Source of the DNA: Laguncularia racemosa
Lineage: Eukaryota; Streptophyta; Magnoliopsida; Myrtales; Combretaceae
Reading direction: 5' to 3'
DNA length: 64,000 nucleotides
Assembly (NCBI GenBank): GCA_037954665.1
Contig: JBBMOL010000016.1
Location: forward strand, 8,494,001 to 8,558,000
The notes under the pieces are model-generated. The model ran no database searches. It had not been told where the DNA came from and saw only the letters and a program-made list of their open reading frames with translations. Made by a program: the position numbers and the translations under genes. Shown here in pieces: positions 45,631 to 57,709 of the stretch (within the stretch, counting starts at the first letter, position 1; each line of letters opens with the position of its first letter).

Positions 45631-47199
45631 GAATGGCAATTAATAATACAAATAAAATGGAATTGGAAAGTAAAATATACGAGGAATTTAAAGCCATTTA
45701 ATTTAAATTTTGATAGGATACTCAAGATTATTATAAAGCCCATAAAAATAGAACTCGATTGTTATTTTACAAATCACTCGAATAAGAAGACTTCCTATAA
45801 ATGGAGGAAGAAGCCAACACCAAAAGAACTTGAGACTAAATTTTTCAAATATATAACTCGATACAAATTTGATCTCCTGAACCTAAATATAATAATATCA
45901 AACATGGGGTTAGGAATTAGGGTTAACAATGCGTTAGCATGGGTAATAGGGTAGCTATATATTCCTATATGCTACCTTGTCTTAAATGAATAATTAGCAT
46001 CTTCGCTGTGTAACCTATGTGGGTTAAAAAATTATGACTTGTTCCCTGCTTCAAGTGGGTTTTGTTTTACCAGTGGCGCACACATGACACAACAAAGATT
46101 ACGGTATGAGCAAAACATTAAAACTTTGATTACATCTCATAAATATGACCTTAAAATAAAAGTTGTTAAATATTATGTATAATTGTAAAATCAATCTAAT
46201 ACAAGTCAATAACAACTTTAACTCTAAGGAATTATAAACCAATTATTTTTTTTTTAGAATTTCATTGTTATTTCTAATCTTACTATAAATTACACTTATT
46301 AACTATTAAATGTAGACAAGAGGGAAATTTATCATATTAATTTTTTGGATTTGAAAAGGCTTACTAAAATTTAATAAATCGGGTGGGTCAAGTTCAATAT
46401 TGTCTTTGCTCCTTCTAGCGATACAAGCTATCACTACCTCCAATCACTGAAAAAAATTGCCTTCCTTGTCTCATATGATGTGAGGTTGGGCGCATCTCCG
46501 TAAGTACAAGTTAATTGTCATTCCTATTAACAATTGTCCGATTTAGGAATAGCACAAGCACGAAGATGTGTTAGAAAGATCTTTATTTTTAGTGTGTTTT
46601 ACTATATTCAAACCAAAACAACGACCTAAACACATGATTATAACATAATAAACTCGTAAAGCATAGTAATTATAAAAAGTAGATCGATAAAGATAGTTAA
46701 AACTAACACACGTATTTTTTTTAAGCAACACAATTAAATGATTAATTTGAATAAAGTGATCAGAATACCAATAACTAAAATCAAACAACCGATTTAGGAA
46801 CTTAAATTGTAATAAAGCAAAAAGGAATCTTTTTTTTGTGGGATTGGGAAGTAACTAGCAATAGTGATTTTCGAATTGACTATAACTCAATGAATAAGCA
46901 ATGAGTGATAAGTTTGATATGTGAAATGAAAAAAACCGGGAATTTTTATTTTATTTTTAAAGAATATACCTACATACCCTTACCCTAATCGTGTAACTTA
47001 ATTATTGATTTGGGATCTTTCATATATATGTGTGTGTATGTGTTTGAAAAGATTACCTTTAGTTTCATGAAATATTGCAATTTTGTGAAATAGTTTTTAT
47101 GCCAATCAAATACAAAATTAGTTTTGTAGAGAATGAATTTTTTTTTTTTTATGAAGTCAAGTAAACATGTTATAAGACTTAAAAAAAGGTCATAAGTAC
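45631..47199. other. AT-rich intergenic DNA, no gene
   Basis: No coding region, LTR or RNA gene could be recognised. The 81-codon open frame at 46543-46788 (minus) has no resemblance to any family I know and is in AT-rich sequence. Confidence 0.5.
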
Positions 47200-47928
47200 T
47201 TTGTAGATGGCTGAAAATATTACATAAATGTAATGGGCTATGCTTATTGATTATTTGGCTTAACTCATTGGGCTATGTGGCATGACCTAATGAGTTCAGT
47301 CTAATTATTGGGATAATTCAGGGATAATTGACTTAGTGGGCTCGGAATAGGGATCATTGGACTGGTTCATTTGCATCCAACTTTTCTCCAGTAGGCTCAT
47401 GTATTTATGAGGAAGGCTATTAGCCTTGGGCCTATGGCAAGCTCATTAAGATAACCCTAAATTGAGCAGACTCTATCTCGCCCATTGATCGCTAAAGTGA
47501 TATAATAGATGTCATCAAGCTTAAGAGTCTATAAATCTTCAGCCATTCCTCCTCATTAAAGGACCTTTTTTCCTGAATTCCTAAGATTAGAGAAATGGTG
47601 TTCCACCAATAGTTCTCTACTCTTAAAGATCAAACAAGAGATCAGGTGAAGAACGATCTCCATTGTCTAAGAACTGCAAGGTTGACACTTAAGGTCCCCT
47701 TAACTCCCTCATCTATCACTTGTGCATTTGAGATGCTTGAGATTGCTTGTTCCTCCTCCGTGCCTCTCTCTTCCTAGTCATCTCATCATGTGCCATCTCT
47801 AAATTGCTTTTCTTTGAAGTCACGTGTAATGTAGAGCCCCCGTAATACGCATGTGACCACTCCTACTAGGACCCCCCATCTATATTTTAGAGGTTCTGCT
47901 AGGTACAGAGTTAAGTGATAGAAGAGTA

Positions 47929-48990
47929 ATGGCACCCCTTAGGAAGAGAGGACCATTTGACAATATCTATCAAGAACAAGATCCTAACACTAAACTGATG
48001 GAGCAGAACCTGCCTTAAATACTGGTTAAGGTAATTCACAGCTTGAGTCTCCCATAGATCTTACACAAATGATGTAGACTATGCAGGAGAACACAAGGGC
48101 TCTAAATCAACTTATGACCATGCTTGCACCACTTGTCACAGGGTTGGCTACTATTACTGCTGTGCAATAAGGTGTGGCTCCACCAAACACCAACATTGCT
48201 ATGCAACAAGGTGCCACCCATGTAACTCCATCACTTGCAGTTCATCCCATTAACCCTCCTATGGATGAGAGAACATTCTTCAAGGGCAAACAACTCAACC
48301 AAATGTTCTACCTCCTAATGCTCTCAGTGGATTTAGCCGTTAGCCTACTCCTACACCTGCTTCGATGGTATTTGCCCCAAGGACTTCCTTTGTAATGAAG
48401 GAAGACTTGGACATATACTTAAAAGAAATATAAGTAAAGTCAATTGTGGGAGTACCAAAGTTAAGACTTCCTTACCATCGGCACATTGCTAAAAAGTCAT
48501 ATCCTAAGGACTATGTTAGTCCTAAGTTCATCTCGTTCAATGGCAAAAAAGGGAGAGCCAAAGAACATTTACTTAAGTTTATAGAGACCCTGGAGGTATA
48601 CAGGCTGGATGCTAACCTGAAGCTCAAATAATTTTCCAAATCACTAACTGAAAAGGCATACACTTAGTATGTCAATCTCCTTACAGGGTTAGTTGATTCA
48701 TGGGGGTTTGTGTAAGCTATTCCTAGAGAAATTCTTCTCCACTTAGGAACGGGTCATGATCACAAACATGGGAGGAACATGGCAATACCCTAAGAAAGAC
48801 TTGATGGATTATGTAGAATTCTTCAGGGAGTGAACACTGGACATTCAAGACGTATGTGATGAGAGGGAGCTAGTGAAGATTTACATCCAAGGGATGTTCA
48901 CTAAGTATGTAGTCCACTTAAAAAATCTTAATCTAAGTTCGTTTTCTGCATTGGTCGAGACTGCAAGGAGAACTAATAGTTCTGTTGCAA
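47929..48990 (+). pseudogene. Tat gag relic
   Basis: Starts MAPLRKRGPFDNIYQEQDPN (ATG 47929-47931), then a run with QQGATHVTPSLAVHPI and, in a shifted frame, YPKDYVSPKFISFNGKKGRA followed by EHLLKFIETLEVYRLDANLK (48490-48630), then FSKSLTEKAYT, stop, YVNLLTGLVDSWGF. The latter is the conserved retrotransposon gag core (F.G....EH...F...........L....F..SL...A..WY..L). Tryptophan codons have become stops in several places. The C-terminal knuckle and the protease are not found. Confidence 0.82.
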
Positions 48991-49112
48991 GATAATGTAG
49001 AGAAAATGGGAGGTTTGGGAAATAAGCAACTTTGCTAGCTTGGCCAAAGTTGCGACCCCTAGGGACAATAAGAAGCCAAAGAATGATATATCTCGAGGAT
49101 CTACATCAATCC

Positions 49113-49148
49113 ACCCCCCCCCCCCCCCCCCCAAAAAAAAAAAAAAAA
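49113..49148. repeat. Poly(C)-poly(A) homopolymer seam
   Basis: About 18 cytosines followed by about 17 adenines, at the point where gag-derived sequence ends and pre-RT sequence (MQDQLKLQVDEIKEL) starts. The protease-coding region expected here is missing. Confidence 0.9.
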
Positions 49149-50640
49149 TGCAGGATCAACTTAAGCTACAAGTTGATGAAATTAAAGAGTTGGATCTAGC
49201 GAAACTAGGGGTATCTCTAAGACATATCTTCATTGGTAAGAATCTCTCGCAAGAGATGAAGGTCCTCTTAGTGGAGTTGCTATGGAAGTATTGAGATGTA
49301 TTTGCATGGACTTATGATGAAATGCCAGGACTGGACCCCACTTTAGTGCTACATAGATTGAACATTGCAGCTAAGGTTAAGCCAGTAAAACAAGGACAAT
49401 GAATTTTTCACCTAGAATTTGAGGTCTAAATCAACGAAGAGATTGAGAAATTGCTTAAAGCTAGCTTCATCAAGCCAATTGAGCACCCATCATGGTTGGC
49501 CAATATCGTACCTGTGAGGAAGAAAAATGGCCAAATATGAATCTATATAGATTTTTGTGATCTCAATAAGGCTTGCCCAAAAGATGACTTCCTATTGTCA
49601 AATATTGATATGTTAGTAGATGCCACAGCTAGACATGAGTTGCTCTCGTTTATGGATGGTTTTAGTGGCAACAATCTAATTAAAATGGCCATTGGAGACG
49701 TTGAGTGTACTGCTTTTAGGACACTAGTTAGGAATTTTTACTATACAGCCATGTCCTTCGGGCTTAAGAATGTAGGAGCTACTTACCAAAGAGCAATGAC
49801 TACTATTTTCCATGATACGATTCATGACTTCATGGAAGACTATGTGGATGACATCGTTATCAAGTCAAGGTGGGCGTCAGATCACTTGATACACTTGCAG
49901 AAGGTTTTCTAGCAATGCTGGTTGTATAAACTGTACATAAACCCACTAAAGTGTGTTTTTGGTGTAGCGTTTGGAAAAATCCTTGGATTTGTATTTCACA
50001 GAAAAGGGATTGATGTTGATTTAGCAAAAGTGTAGGCTATACGATCCATGCCTTCACCCACTAACCCGGAGGAATTAAAAACGTTCATGGGGAAAGTGTC
50101 TTACATCAGGCAATTCATCCTAAAACTAGCCGAGATCTCTTATCCCCTATAGCAACTCATGAAGAAAGAAGCACTATTCGAGTGGGGGCAATTACAAGAG
50201 GAGGCCATTCAGAAGGTAAAAGATATACTCACGTCTCCATAGACGATGACAATGCCGGTCAAGGGTTTACCAATGATTCTCTACTTAACATCCACTAATA
50301 AGTCCATTGGTGCTTTACTTGCAAAAGAACTTGAGGGAATGGAGTGACCTATATATTACCTAAGTCGATCCCTCTAAGGGAGTGAACTCAATTACTTAGT
50401 CTGTGAGAAGCATTGTCTTGCATTGATATTTACTACACAAAAGTTGCATCATTACTTATTGGCGCATAAAGTCAATCTTGTCACTCACTTCGACTTGATA
50501 AAGTACTTGCTATCATAGCCGGTACTATCTAGATGAATCGCAAAATGGTTACTTCTCCTATCAGAGTTTGATATTATGGTTATGCCACCTAAGGCTATCA
50601 AGTCTCAAGCTTTAGTAGATCTCTTAGCTCATTTTCTTAT
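49149..50640 (+). pseudogene. Tat reverse transcriptase and RNase H relic
   Basis: In order: LDLAKLGVSLRHIFIGKNLS, DVFAWTYDEMPGLDPTLVLH, then INEEIEKLLKASFIKPIEHP and WLANIVPVRKKNGQI (49430-49540), the palm DMLVDATARHELLSFMDGFS, CTAFRTLVRNFYYTAMSFGL, KNVGATYQRAM, and MEDYVDDIVIKSR with the catalytic YVDD intact (49595-49912). The thumb (NPLKCVFGVAFGKILGFV-like) and first RNase H follow to about 50640 (NYLVCEKHCLALIF, THFDLIKYLLS). Stops replace several tryptophan and glutamine codons. Confidence 0.9.
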
Positions 50641-50684
50641 GGCAAATGAGACTTACATCGCAGATACGATCCCAGTAAAATTTC

Positions 50685-51080
50685 ATGACGACGGAATTGG
50701 GTGAGGAATGGCAATTACAGTTTAATGGCTCATCTGCTAGTATTAGGAAAGTAGCTGGGGTAGTATTGATAACCCTTGAAGGTCAAGAGATACTGCTAGC
50801 ATTTAAACTAGATTTCCATTGCACCAATAATGAGGCTAAGTACAAGGCTCTACTACTCGAACTCATTTCGGCGTAAAGTGTTAGGGCATCTCATTTGTGC
50901 ATTCATGGTGATTCAAACCTAATTATCAAATAGGTTAATGGTGAATTTGCTCTCAAAGAACCAACACTAGCACCTTACAAGGCTACAATACAATCTTTGG
51001 TTAGTAAACTCAATTTAGTGAGATATGAACATACCAAAAGATCGACCAACCGTTATACGAACATACTTGCAACTTTGGTA
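50685..51080 (+). pseudogene. Tat second (archaeal-like) RNase H
   Basis: Reads MTTELGEEWQLQFNGSSASI, RKVAGVVLITLEGQEILLAF, KLDFHCTNNEAKYKALLLEL, then a stop and SVRASHLCIHGDSNLIIK, stop, VNGEFALKEPTLAPYKA. This is the second RNase H domain diagnostic of Tat-lineage Gypsy elements. The catalytic first aspartate of FDGSS is asparagine here (FNGSS), while E (NNEAKY) and D (HGDSN) remain. Not functional because of stops. Confidence 0.88.
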
Positions 51081-51700
51081 TCCAAAGTACGGATGATAAG
51101 CCAATTAAGTTTTCGGCGAGGGAACAAGTGCAACCAAGGCCAAGACCTGAAGGAGTACTACCATTCGCGATGAAAGAAGAAAAGATGCGAGCCGGAAGGA
51201 CGACGAGAGATGATCGTTCGGAGGAGATGCGGCACTAATTAAACGGGAGAGCCTTGTGGATGAATTAAACCTCCACTGCAATTACCACTCATTACGCCGA
51301 CATAGGAGTGAATCTATTATCAAAGGGAGGAGAAGCCGATTATCCGAGCATGACTGATTCCTTTACTGTTGATTCCGATGTCGGTATTAGAAATGTATTC
51401 TTTGATCCATTCCCTTGCGCTTGAGCTAAGGGACAGGTGGGATTGATGTCACTAGGCTTAATGGAATTGGTGCCAAAGGCTTTCTAGAGTCCTAAAGGAT
51501 ATCGCATAGCAACTCCGTACATTGAAGGCGGAGATCCTATTTCTGTTTTGAGGGAATGATTTTAGCACAAGAAATTAAGTAATATAGAAGAGGGCTAATG
51601 CCTCATCTAGTGTGCATCTTAGGAAGAGAAGTGGGCAAATGATGGGCAATGTAGCAGTATTTTTCCTTGCCTTTCTGACTGGATTTCCTGCTGCAATTGA
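51081..51700 (+). other. Unassigned linker between RNase H and integrase
   Basis: Less AT-rich than the neighbouring DNA. Plus-strand frames give ADIGVNLLSKGGEADYPSM, DVGIRNVFFDPFPCA, GQVGLMSLGLMELVPKAF and SPKGYRIATPYIEGGDPISV separated by stops. I recognise no domain. It lies where a short linker is normally found and keeps the reading direction of the element, so it may be element-encoded or an insertion. Confidence 0.4.
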
Positions 51701-53345
51701 ATAAGAAGTGGGACTATTTCAAGCCGAAGATGATGGTTTAAGTATTCAGGTCACTAAGAAATCGGTTTCGTACATAGCTCTACAGTTGCTAGATGAAGAA
51801 GAAGAAATGCCAAATGATTGGTGAACCCCCATTAAGGGTCAGTTAGCGTATCCTAGCGCAGCTTCTCTGGCAACCTTAAAAACTTTTCTCGTCATTAATG
51901 GCATCCTGTACTTCAAAGGTCCAGAGGGCATCCTATCGCGATGTATTGGTGCAAAGCAAGCATACTTGATGTTGGACAAGTATCACAAAATGTAGTGTGG
52001 AGAGGAAGTCCCATCCTTGTATCGCCACATACAACGTGCAGGGTATTACTGGCCAACTATGGCCAAAGATGCTTCTTACATGCAAATGAGTTGCCCAAAA
52101 TGCTCCGAGATTTGCCACTTCGTGGTAAGTGCTGGCAATTGAAGATGCCCTTATATAGACTATTTGTAAAATGACACCTTACCTATGAATGGCACTAATA
52201 CCTGTATAGTAAAACGCAAGGTAAGGGGGTATATCATGCATGACGACCAGCTATACAGGGTATCATTCATGGGATAACCCCTTCGGTGTGTCGTACCATC
52301 CGAAATAGAGACTACACTAGCTAAAGCTCACTCTGGAGATGGTGGAGAACATCAAAGAGGAAGGAAGCTGCATTACCACCTATTGAGCTTGGGGTATTAT
52401 TGGCTTACAATGGAAAATGATGTATTCAACTTTGCCAGGAGATGTGTCACATGCCAGCAACATGGGAATGCCATCCATGCTCCTACTGTTACACTGTATA
52501 TCTTGACTACTCTATGGGCTTTCCATACGTGGGCATTCGACTTGATCGGCCTAGATCTTGGTAGTTACCGAATGCTTCACCAAGTGGGTGGAGGCAATCC
52601 CGTTAAAGAAAGCTACAAGACAAGCAATAGTAAGCTTCATGAAAGAACATGTCATCTGCCGGTTTGGAATCCTAGAGTGCATTCTTTCAGACAATGGTAC
52701 ACCCTTTATCAACTCACAAGTACGATAACTATTAGCCTCCTATGGTATCGATCACATAAAGTCTACACTTTACTATCCAAAAGGAAATGGCCAAGCAGAA
52801 GCAACGAATAAGACTCTTTTAAAAGTACTTAGTTATATGGTGCATGAAAATCACAAAGAATGGCATGACAAATTGCCATTGGCACTATGGGCATACAAGC
52901 TATCTAAATGAAGGCCCACTCAGGCTACCCCCTTTTCTTTAGTATATGGATGTGAGGTGATGATGCCCATATAAGTTTTGGTCCTATCTGCAAGATTGGC
53001 CATTAATGGTGAACTTAAACTAGATACTTTACGTATGCTTAATCTCGAAGCTCTAAAAGAGAGACGAGCCACTACGAAGTGTCACCTTGCCAATTATCGC
53101 CTATGATTACGTGTAGCTTATGATTGTTTAGTTAAAAAGCGTCCTTTCAGGAAGGTAATGTTTTACTTTGCACAACAGAACACGTGTGGTGAGGTATTCT
53201 AGCACCAAAGTTCACACCAAAGTAGGAAAGCCCCTTCATTGTTCATGAGGTCCATGAGAGTGGTTACTGTAAGCTTCTAAACCCAACAACTGATAAAGTT
53301 ACTACACCTATCAATTTTCAATACATTAAAAAATTTCATATGTGA
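51700..53345 (+). pseudogene. Tat integrase relic with two zinc-finger-like regions
   Basis: First block: SVSYIALQLLDEEEEMPNDW, INGILYFKGPEGILSRCIGA then KQAYLMLDKYHK, YYWPTMAKDASYMQMSCPKC (51760-52110), an H2C2-type integrase zinc region. Second block: HDDQLYRVSFMG, LRCVVPSEIETTLAKAHSGD and GYYWLTMENDVFNFARRCVT CQQ split (52240-52480), again H2C2-like. Then the catalytic core: WAFHTWAFDLIGLDLG, ILSDNGTPFINSQVR (frames shift, 52670-52730), STLYYPKGNGQAEATNKT (52760-52815), and the C-terminus to KVTTPINFQYIKKFHM, stop at 53343. D,D(35)E core residues are partly recognisable. Many stops. Confidence 0.85.
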
Positions 53346-53929
53346 AATGAACGATGTATTTGCAAATTATCATGAATTATATGTATGACTCACACTGTTT
53401 GAGCCTTTTTTAATGCTTCCTCTTTAATACTTTCTTATCTTGTTGCTGCAAAGTTAGAGAGTTATCTTCTTAGTATACAAATATGATTAACTATTATCTC
53501 TTACATTGCTGTCACATGGTTAGAGCATGTACTCCCAAGTGCGCAATGAAATACTTAGCTTGCAAAAACATATCTACAAATTCTGAAATAAAGAATATAT
53601 GGTTATTTATTGGGTAATACCCTCTTAACCATTAATGCTAGTATGTTGAAATACGCAATAAACACCACTATCATTATTTAAACGCGATTGATCATTTCAA
53701 CCATTTAATGTATTGTTGCTAGCAAGTGAAAGCTTTGCTTCAATGCGCGACATAATAACTTAACTAAATGATGTGATTGTGACTAGCATCACTCATGGCA
53801 AGTACATGTGAATAAGTCATGATTACACATATATAACAATAAAATAAAGACAAACAACTTTATTGATTTCAATGTAATGCTTTAGAATGAAAACAAAAGC
53901 ATAGTCATGTCGAATTATGATAGACAATC
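53346..53929. other. Tat 3' non-coding spacer
   Basis: No coding sequence. It has degenerate short repeats (e.g. AATGCGCGAC/GTGCGCAATGAAATAC and CAATAAACACCAC-like phrases). It lies between the convergent ends of the sense polyprotein and the antisense gene. Confidence 0.5.
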
Positions 53930-56540
53930 CAGGCCTACTGAGGACTTAAGATTTGAGTCTCCTAAAAGTGCCTTCATCTCAAGATCGGATGCTTTAATTG
54001 CTTCTTGCAACTCTTGCACTTTTCTCAGCAGTTCTTCATGCCACCTTTTGACAATATATTAATTCAACACTCTCTTGGCTTTAGTAGCAATAGGCTCTAA
54101 GCTATTAATTTTGAACCTTAGAAGGCCGCCCCCCTCAATGAATTTAATCACCTACTCAAGTTCTACCTCTGACAAGGAATCCCAAGGCTTGTTCAATAAT
54201 AACGCAGTCTCCCCTAGCATCTTCACCATAGTGCAAGCTAGCTTAGTCCCTAACATAGGAGAATTAGACCAAAAGTCTTTGTCTATGGCATCAAGGGTCT
54301 CTAATGAGTCCAATAACCAAGATGGCACAATGAATCCTCGAAAGGATGTAGTTTCCTCTACTGCAACATAAGCCTTTGGAGTTGCTTCCTTGTCTCGAGG
54401 AGACATCGTAGCGATTGGGGGAGGAAGGATATCCATAGGAGATACATACAACCTATCTTCATATGTGCCAAAACAAAGCAGCGCATCAGCATGGTCACTA
54501 GCATTGATGTTATCATTATCCTCATTTATCTTTGTGACTAGTCCATTAGTATTAGTAGTAAGAGCTTTAGCTCCAACAGAGTCATGCAGCTCTTCAAAAT
54601 CGTCATCATTGCTTTTGCCATCTTCAGCTGGTGATTCCGCATAATTCACTAAGTCTTGATCATCGTCAACTTGAATTAAAACGGTTGTTGAATTAATAGA
54701 AGTGCTAGAACAAACTTTAAAGCCCATCTCAACCTGTACATATATAATAGATAAGGGTGGTTAGTAAAAAAGACTACATATACATACATAATGACAACAA
54801 AGATACAAGGATGCTACCTTATGAATAAAGGTATGCTTAACCTGTCTATCCTTTGTCAATAGAAGAAATGGACGTTTATTCTTAGAGGATCTCATTAATC
54901 CCACATTAGTAGGAGATGTTGATCACTGATCCACCCATTCAATAGTCTCTTGGGCATCACCAATAGGCTTAAGCATGAGCTTAGGCGGTAATTTAAGGTA
55001 GAACTCCCAATGGCATACAGTAGACATACGAAGTGTATCATCTACTGAAGCAAAAGCATACGCTCAGAAGTCTTGCAAGCAGTTCGACCAATATGTTAGC
55101 CAACCAGGAAAAGTAACCCCGGAGCGACTTATAGAAGGAAAGTACAACTGATGCACTTCTAGATGAATATTTCTACAGTCACTTGGAGAGAGTGACTGAC
55201 AACACAACTCAAAGTTGTTAGTAGTATTAGTCACATGGGGTATCACTTAGTCAAACCTAAGCTGGCATGCAATCCTGTGAGCAGAATTTACTACAACCCT
55301 TTGCTCCATATAACACTCAGAGGAGTCTTTGTTATCTAGGAGGGAGGGTAAACTTCATGCAGTACACCATAGAACAAATCTTGCCTCATAATTATAGAGG
55401 CCCTTAGGGCTATCTACTAAGGTCACAACTTCCCTTCAGCTTGGAGGATATAATTCCACCTTGTCTTCATAACTAGCAAGCCGTTTCACATAAGGAAGAA
55501 ATGTGAATTCTGACTCAATGTTGATAAGCTGCAAAAGTGCTTGCTCAATAGTTCCTTCAACCCAAGCCAATGCTCTAGGAAGAGCAAGGTTGGATTTAAC
55601 ACTACTGAGAGGAGGTGTAAAGTGTTTCCGGAATCGTTCACAAAAGAAAAGTTGGAGAAATACTAGGTCTACATGAGACACGTTCACATGGTGGCCCTTT
55701 GAACAAATATAAGCCTTGTGGTACAGATCCAAGCATCGATACAAAGAGCCTAGGTAAAAGGGACCTAGTGTGAAGCACTTACCCTAAGCAATTCATATGG
55801 CCAAGGGAAACAACCGAGGGCTTACACCTTTTTCAGATCTACTAGGGAACACAAACAAAGAGAGCCTATATGCTATAAAAGCTATAAGTTCATACCTGCA
55901 AGAAATGACCCAAAAAAAAAAAAGTGAGAAAGGTACAAGTACAAAATTATAAAAGTATACTTGAAAATGAATGAAAGTACTTACTCCTGTCCATGACTCG
56001 AGTTAGGAACCTAAGGTTTATCTTTCCTTTGCTCCTCAAAGAAGTATGCAAGCTAGGAAGAGAAACAAGACTTCCTCTTACTGTTGCGAGTAGCTTTCAA
56101 GGCATCGAGTAAAGACATTTGAAAACTATGCTTCTTATAAGACACTTTAGCAAAGACAATGTTGGTTTGCTCAAAACTAGTCAAGTTTAGGAGAAAGACC
56201 ACATCCTCAAGTGTCGGAGTGATTTCCCCCCAAGAGGTGATGAATGTGTGAGTTTAAGTGCTCCAGTGACAGATGATCGCCCGCCACACTTCTGACCCGC
56301 TCATATGTGGGCACCATAGGTGGGTGGAAGTAGTAATGGCACAGAAGACACCAGCCTTTTCCAAAAGAGTCACATACTCTGATTTTAAGCTGATATGTTC
56401 TACCTAAAATTTCCACTCAGAGGGTGACTACCTAAGGAATGCAAACTGGGTGGCTAAGAGGGGAAGTTCCTTCCTTTCATTCCTAAAGTACAAAATTGAA
56501 CTTGCGTTGATGGCATCTTGATACGAGATCGGTTTGATCG
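53930..56540 (-). pseudogene. Antisense plant-mobile-domain-like gene of Tat element
   Basis: A long decayed gene on the strand opposite to the polyprotein. N-terminal part (56500-56180): DAINASSILYFRNERKELPL, LATQFAFLR, then LLEKAGVF, CPHMSG, LEHLNSHIHHLLGG and ITPTLEDVVFLLNLTSF, the last resembling the TPTL.DV..L.GL signature of plant mobile domain (PMD) proteins. Middle (55744-55064): LALPRALAWVEGTIEQALLQ, HVTNTTNNFELCCQSL. C-terminus (54727-53940): a 191-codon open stretch rich in acidic residues, then VKRWHEELLRKVQELQEAIK, a short coiled coil. Antisense genes of this type are known in Tat/Grande-like elements; their role is not settled. About eight stops/frameshifts. Confidence 0.72.
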
Positions 56541-57480
56541 AATTTCTAACTGATATGAACTACGCTAACGTGTGACGAAACCCAATACCAATACGTTTGG
56601 AATTCGTTACCTAAGATGCCAAACACCCTCAAGTGGAAACCACGACCCGTTGTCTATAAGCGAGACAAGAACCTTGGTATAATATGAAGACGCCACAATC
56701 GGGATGAAAGATCGATTGATAAGTCGGAATGAACGCCACGGAAGAAAAATCCGATAAGTTCTAGATTAGTTCTTTAAAGAACCAAGAGAGGAATTCTCTC
56801 AAAAAGTGTTTTCAAACTTTCAATGTTGTATGTTCTATATTCTAAATGTTCTAAACCCTAGGAGCTTTATATTAGGGTTTACAATTCGTAACAATAAAGC
56901 CCAAAACGACATAGCTTAGATAAGTTGCGTAAAAATAACAAAACAAGACATGAAGGCCGGTGTCGGGGAGATACATGGTTGTGTATAATTCTGTGGAAAT
57001 CTTGACAATGTATACGACCGTGTACTTCTAGTCGTGTATCTTTCTGTGGAAATCTTGACAACATATACGGTCGTGCCTTTGAACCGTGTATACGACCGTG
57101 TATGATTCTGTGTAACCTCCAGACTCCTACACGGCCGTGCCTTGTAAAGACACGCCCTCTTCACCCCGTATCCGGTATGACTTGTACAAGAGCAATGGTC
57201 TTCCCATGGTTGTTCCAATCCTTTCCAACTTCATGATTGCTCCAATCCTTTTCGACTTCATGGACATCCTTTATCAACCCATTCAGTACTTCCTTGAATC
57301 GTTTCGCTCGATTTCTTGTGATTGGTCCAGGTGACACTTCAAAAAAATCCACATTCCCTCTTCTGGCTTGGCTCCCATCATGGCTCTCATCACATCTCTC
57401 AAGCTAGCGTGGGGCTCGCACCCAATAAAGCAAAGCATACCATGCGAGTTGTCGCATAGAGCTCCCAATGTTTGATTTTG
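56541..57480 (-). pseudogene. Gypsy-type relic: gag-like end plus LTR-like repeats
   Basis: On the minus strand a short frame reads SPGPITRNRAKRFKEVLNGL then IKDVHEVEKDWSNHE (57161-57352). This matches the GPITRxRAKxxKExLNGLI motif seen at the start of a gag-like protein in some plant Gypsy-type elements. Downstream (57140-56930) are repeated ATACGACCGTGTA / ACACGGCCGTG units, the same palindromic core as in the Gypsy LTRs at 32.5 and 39.5 kb. No RT or integrase is attached. Identity of the family is uncertain. Confidence 0.5.
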
Positions 57481-57699
57481 TCCTAGAAGGTATCTTTAGA
57501 GATAGTTTCATCTAACCATGCACCCCGAAGACTCGGGATCGGTGGTAGATGCTCATTTGAGTACACCAGCAAGTCTTTTTGCTTTATCACTTCTATGTTT
57601 TTTCCCATTGATGCACAGTATTACCAATGTTGGAGTGGAACTTGAAATTTAAAAAAAAAAGGAGGTGAAGAAGATTACATATATATAATAAAAATAAAA
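57481..57699. other. Spacer before gene-fragment mosaic
   Basis: No gene. Two A-rich stretches (57648-57660 and 57685-57708) lie directly before the HSP70 fragment. Confidence 0.5.
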
Positions 57700-57709
57700 T
57701 AAAAAAAAT

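Larger units (their letters stand above)
47200..53345 (+). mobile_element. Tat-lineage Ty3/Gypsy element, sense part
   Basis: The plus strand carries leader/LTR-like sequence (47200-47928), gag, RT, RNase H, a second RNase H, and integrase, in the order typical of plant Tat-lineage Gypsy elements (Retand/Tat/Ogre type). The second, archaeal-like RNase H is a hallmark of this lineage. A large antisense gene (53930-56540) on its 3' side is a second hallmark. No LTR pair could be delimited: the 5' LTR probably lies in 47200-47700 (a TATAAATC box near 47530) and the 3' LTR is not recognisable. All domains have stops. Confidence 0.85.

Noticed and set aside
51081..51700. Organellar DNA insertion
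   Set aside because: The higher GC suggested mitochondrial origin, but no organellar gene or intron was recognised and the segment keeps the direction of the Tat element, so it is left unassigned.
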